Assembly (NCBI GenBank): GCA_947650365.1
Contig: CANTAL010000666.1
Location: forward strand, 1 to 64,000
Reading direction: 5' to 3'
DNA length: 64,000 bases
Source of the DNA: Chamaelirium japonicum
Taxonomy: Eukaryota; Streptophyta; Magnoliopsida; Liliales; Melanthiaceae
Part shown: in pieces, positions 61,529 to 64,000 of the stretch
Layout of the letters: each line of letters opens with the position of its first letter
How positions within the stretch are numbered: the stretch's first letter is position 1
Made by a program: the position numbers and the translations under genes
Notes under the pieces: model-generated
Databases searched by the model: none
Seen by the model: only the letters and a program-made list of their open reading frames with translations
What the model was told of the DNA's origin: nothing

Positions 61529-63778
61529 TGTAGCTGCAAAAGAAAAAAATATTCGGATTGTCTTTATTTCGAACACACGGAGATTACAAGGCTGGGACCT
61601 GGGGACTCGGGGGTGATGAGCCGGGTGCGACAAAGATTTCATCAGGAGATTGTGGGAACGATCCTCTGGAGTGTCCCTTTGATCCGCGTTTCCACGTTAC
61701 TTTGTGCGAGAGCTCTGGAGGGGTTGCCCAGGACAGAGATCCTTACAGGGTGAGGATTTCTTGAGAGGCTAAGGCGTCTTCGCCGTTGCTTTTTTCCCCT
61801 TCCGTGCTTCGCGCTTCTTGACTAGGGGGTTTTTGTCTTCGCTCATTAGTTTTCGTGTCTCCCTCGACTCTTGCTAGATCTCGGCATCCTTGATCATCGG
61901 TTCACAACGTCGATCGTACTTCTGATGTCGGCTTTGGCTTTGGATTTCGGTTTTGCTTTGGCGTGGCTCTGGCTTTTGCTTTGCTTTGGTGCTTGTGCTT
62001 GAACGTAGACGGGTAGAGGCTTGCGATGCTTTACTTCTTCCGGACTTCGCATCGTATCGGCTATAACGTGCGGTGCTTTGCTCGTGACCGTCGTAGTTGC
62101 TTGGCTTTGGCATGTGCGTTGCTTTGGTGCGGACTTTACCGGTGCTTTTGATTCGGCTTTCTTGCATTGGATTTTGCTTTGGTGTTGGCTCGATCTTCTT
62201 CTCGAACGGCGATGCATATGGCTATGTTTCCAAGGCTTCTTTATTCTTCCGGCTTCTTGGGGATGGATTTCGGCAATGACGTTTGTTGCATCGACTTTGG
62301 CTTTTTTTCTTCTCCCGGCTTCTTTGGCGTGATCGAAGTCGAAGGCTTCTTTTGAAGACGGTGGATGTAGCATCGATCTCCGTGCGAAGGTTATGGCGCC
62401 AGCTTTGCTTTTCTTCTTCTCTGGGCTTCTTTGGCGTGATCAGAGTCGAATGTATCTTTTAAAGACGACGAGGATAGCACCGATTTTTGTGCGACGGTTA
62501 TGGCGTCGACTTTCTTTCTCTTCTTCTCCGAGCTTTTTTGGCGTGATCGGAGTCGAATGCTTCTTTTGAAGACGACGGAGGTAGCACTGATCTCCGTGCG
62601 ACGGTTGTAGCGTTGGCTTTTGTTGATGAAGACGGTAGGGGTAGCACCGATCTCTGTGCGATGATTGTAGCATCGTCTTTTGTTGATGAAGACAGCGAGG
62701 GTAGCACCGATCTTCGTGCGATGGCTGTATCATGGCTTTTGTTAATGAAGACGGCGGGGGTAGCACTGATCTTCGTGCGACGGTTATAGCGTCAGCTTTT
62801 GTTGATGAAGACGGCGGGAGTAGCACCGGCTTCGGGCCTTCTTCTCCAAGCTTTCTTCTTCGTACGAGGAGTTGACGTCTTTGTTGAAGACAACGGAGTG
62901 TTGTCGGCTTCGATCTTCTTCTCCGACCTTTACTTATGGCGTCTTCAGAGTTGATGAAGATCGTTGGAGACGTCGCGGTGATGAAGACTCCAGACCTTCT
63001 TCTTCGTGCAAGGAGTCGAAGATTTGATCTTCGAGTGCAAGGCCTTTGCTTTGATGAGGACTTCGATAGGCGACTCCGCTTTGTTGGGGATGTGCCTTTT
63101 CGTTCCTCACGAAGCCTTCGGTCTTTAAGCGTTGGAGCCCCCTTTTTACAGAGTCTTTTTGTCTTCAGCTTCCGACCATTTATGCTTTCCCCCACCCCTT
63201 CTATTTATAGGCAAAAGGGGGGAGGTTGGGAGAGATATTGCTGCGATTTTTTGAGTCAATCCCATATCTCCCCCCATAACCATCAAAATGTTGTTTCCCC
63301 TTTTGGGGGAAACAAATTTGATCCATTTTCTTATTTTGTGGGGATGGTTATGGGGTTGTTATGAGTTAATCTTTTAAAGATAAGTTGTCATCTTTGCACC
63401 TTCCAATTGTATGGCAACACGATGTCATCTTGTTCGTCGGATCAAGGGATCGTCGCAGATCTATAGTTGTGTAGACGTCCACATCACCTCCCCTCGCATT
63501 GAGGCAGTTAGGATTTTTTTTCTTTTCATTTTTTTTTCTTCCCTTTATGGCCGGCCACACCTCCCCATGGGGAGGGGGCACCGGTTCCAAAAAAGGGGTC
63601 GGCGGGTCCCTTTTTGTGTTCGAATTGCGGGTCCGATAGGGCCCGTTTTCATCGAGTCAAGTCCGTTTCGTATGTGGGCCGTTGTATGCGGGTCAAGTCT
63701 CGCATGCAGGCCGTTGTGTGTGGGCCATGTTTTACATGTGGGTCGATTTCGATCCGTGGGCTAATTTCGGTGCCCACA
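61529..63778 (-). mobile_element. LTR copy C, 2.25 kb
   Basis: On the minus strand it starts TGTGGGCACCGAAATTAGCC and ends at TG...TGTAGCTGC on plus. It matches the solo LTR at 21612-23635 along its length. It carries an expanded minisatellite at 62580-62830. The flanks TATCA/TACCC are not a clear target duplication, but the LTR sits inside the element split at 61528/63779, so the insertion is younger than that element. Confidence 0.85.
62575..62830. repeat. Minisatellite in LTR copy C, ~63-bp unit
   Basis: About four units share TTTTGTTGATGAAGACGG, GGGGTAGCACCGATCT and GTGCGACGGTTATAGCGTC. The homologous segment in the 21.6-kb LTR (about 22715-22830) has fewer units. Confidence 0.85.
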
Positions 63779-63832
63779 TACCCTCTGTTGGATGAGGATT
63801 AAACGGAACAGTTGTTCCGCATGCTAGCTGAG
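63779..63832. mobile_element. Unclassified dispersed element, right part
   Basis: Continuation of 61360-61528 beyond the LTR; equals 44054-44100 (TGGATGAGGTTTAAGCGGAACACTTGTTCC in that copy, here with small changes). Confidence 0.65.
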
Positions 63833-63835
63833 TTA

Positions 63836-64000
63836 TTGCGAGTTAGCAAGTTGGACTATGCTTGGTGTCTTCTTAGAGATTTCAATTGTGTGCTTACGCT
63901 AGCTGATTTGAGGGGGGGGGGGGGGGGGGCTGCTCAGATAGAGTAGCAGCTCGTTGGCTTTCTTGCAGATGTTACAAAGGTGCGGGCTGAAAGATGTGTG
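63836..64000 (+). pseudogene. L1-type LINE endonuclease fragment
   Basis: The plus strand reads AWCLLRDFNCVLTLADLRG followed, after a poly-G run at 63913-63929, by QLVGFLADVTKVRAERC. DFN followed by a loop and a FxDxxxxxxL-type helix is typical of the apurinic endonuclease domain of plant L1 elements. The poly-G and lack of frame continuity suggest it is dead; it runs off the window. Confidence 0.6.

Overview
This window is nuclear DNA from a flowering plant. The genes are split by introns, the low-copy genes belong to plant-specific families (a thylakoid-lumen FKBP, a WAT1/EamA transporter, a KIB-type F-box protein), and most of the sequence is transposon debris and long microsatellites. I cannot place the species. 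The very long introns suggest a large, repeat-rich genome.

Four loci look functional. (1) A canonical tRNA-Ser(CGA) lies on the minus strand at 1990-2071. (2) An intact 382-residue F-box protein with a KIB1-4/DUF295 beta-propeller domain lies on the minus strand at 7664-8812. (3) A four-exon FKBP-type peptidyl-prolyl isomerase resembling FKBP19 runs on the plus strand from 26188 to 49500. Its exons add up to an open 212-codon frame and its introns are about 13.9, 4.0 and 4.8 kb. (4) A seven-exon WAT1-related transporter lies on the minus strand at 57032-59281. Its exons join to 352 codons with conserved splice sites. A broken tandem copy of it sits just upstream at about 59.55-60.74 kb.

By region: 1-7 kb holds TC/TG and AT microsatellites, MITEs and a dispersed repeat. 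9-16.8 kb is repeat-derived: a foldback element with a CGGAACCTC minisatellite, GC-rich tandem repeats, a degenerate telomere-like tract, an LTR fragment and a Mutator-type MITE. 17-18.1 kb is a Copia gag-protease remnant, and 18.4-21.4 kb is AT-rich DNA with no recognisable gene. A 2.0-kb solo LTR with a perfect 5-bp target duplication sits at 21.6-23.6 kb, with related copies at 27.8-30.1 and 61.5-63.8 kb and a fragment at 15.5 kb. Nested hAT-type MITEs at 25.1-26.07 kb end about 120 bp before the FKBP start codon. Intron 1 of the FKBP gene contains a 0.7-kb imperfect palindrome that includes an inverted copy of the exon 1/intron 1 junction, a second LTR copy, and a decayed Copia element (30.5-37.6 kb) that itself carries three nested insertions. 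Introns 2 and 3 carry MITEs, RTE-LINE remnants and a hairpin element set in AT repeats. Downstream, 50.4-56.8 kb is a cluster of small Helitron-like elements, some joined directly tail-to-head.

The functional genes do not form a pathway or cluster. I found no convincing new multi-gene system. The most notable signals are structural: the palindrome across a splice donor, the Helitron array, the LTR family with variable internal minisatellites, MITEs embedded in AT microsatellites, and a WAT1 copy whose intron remnant has become open reading frame.
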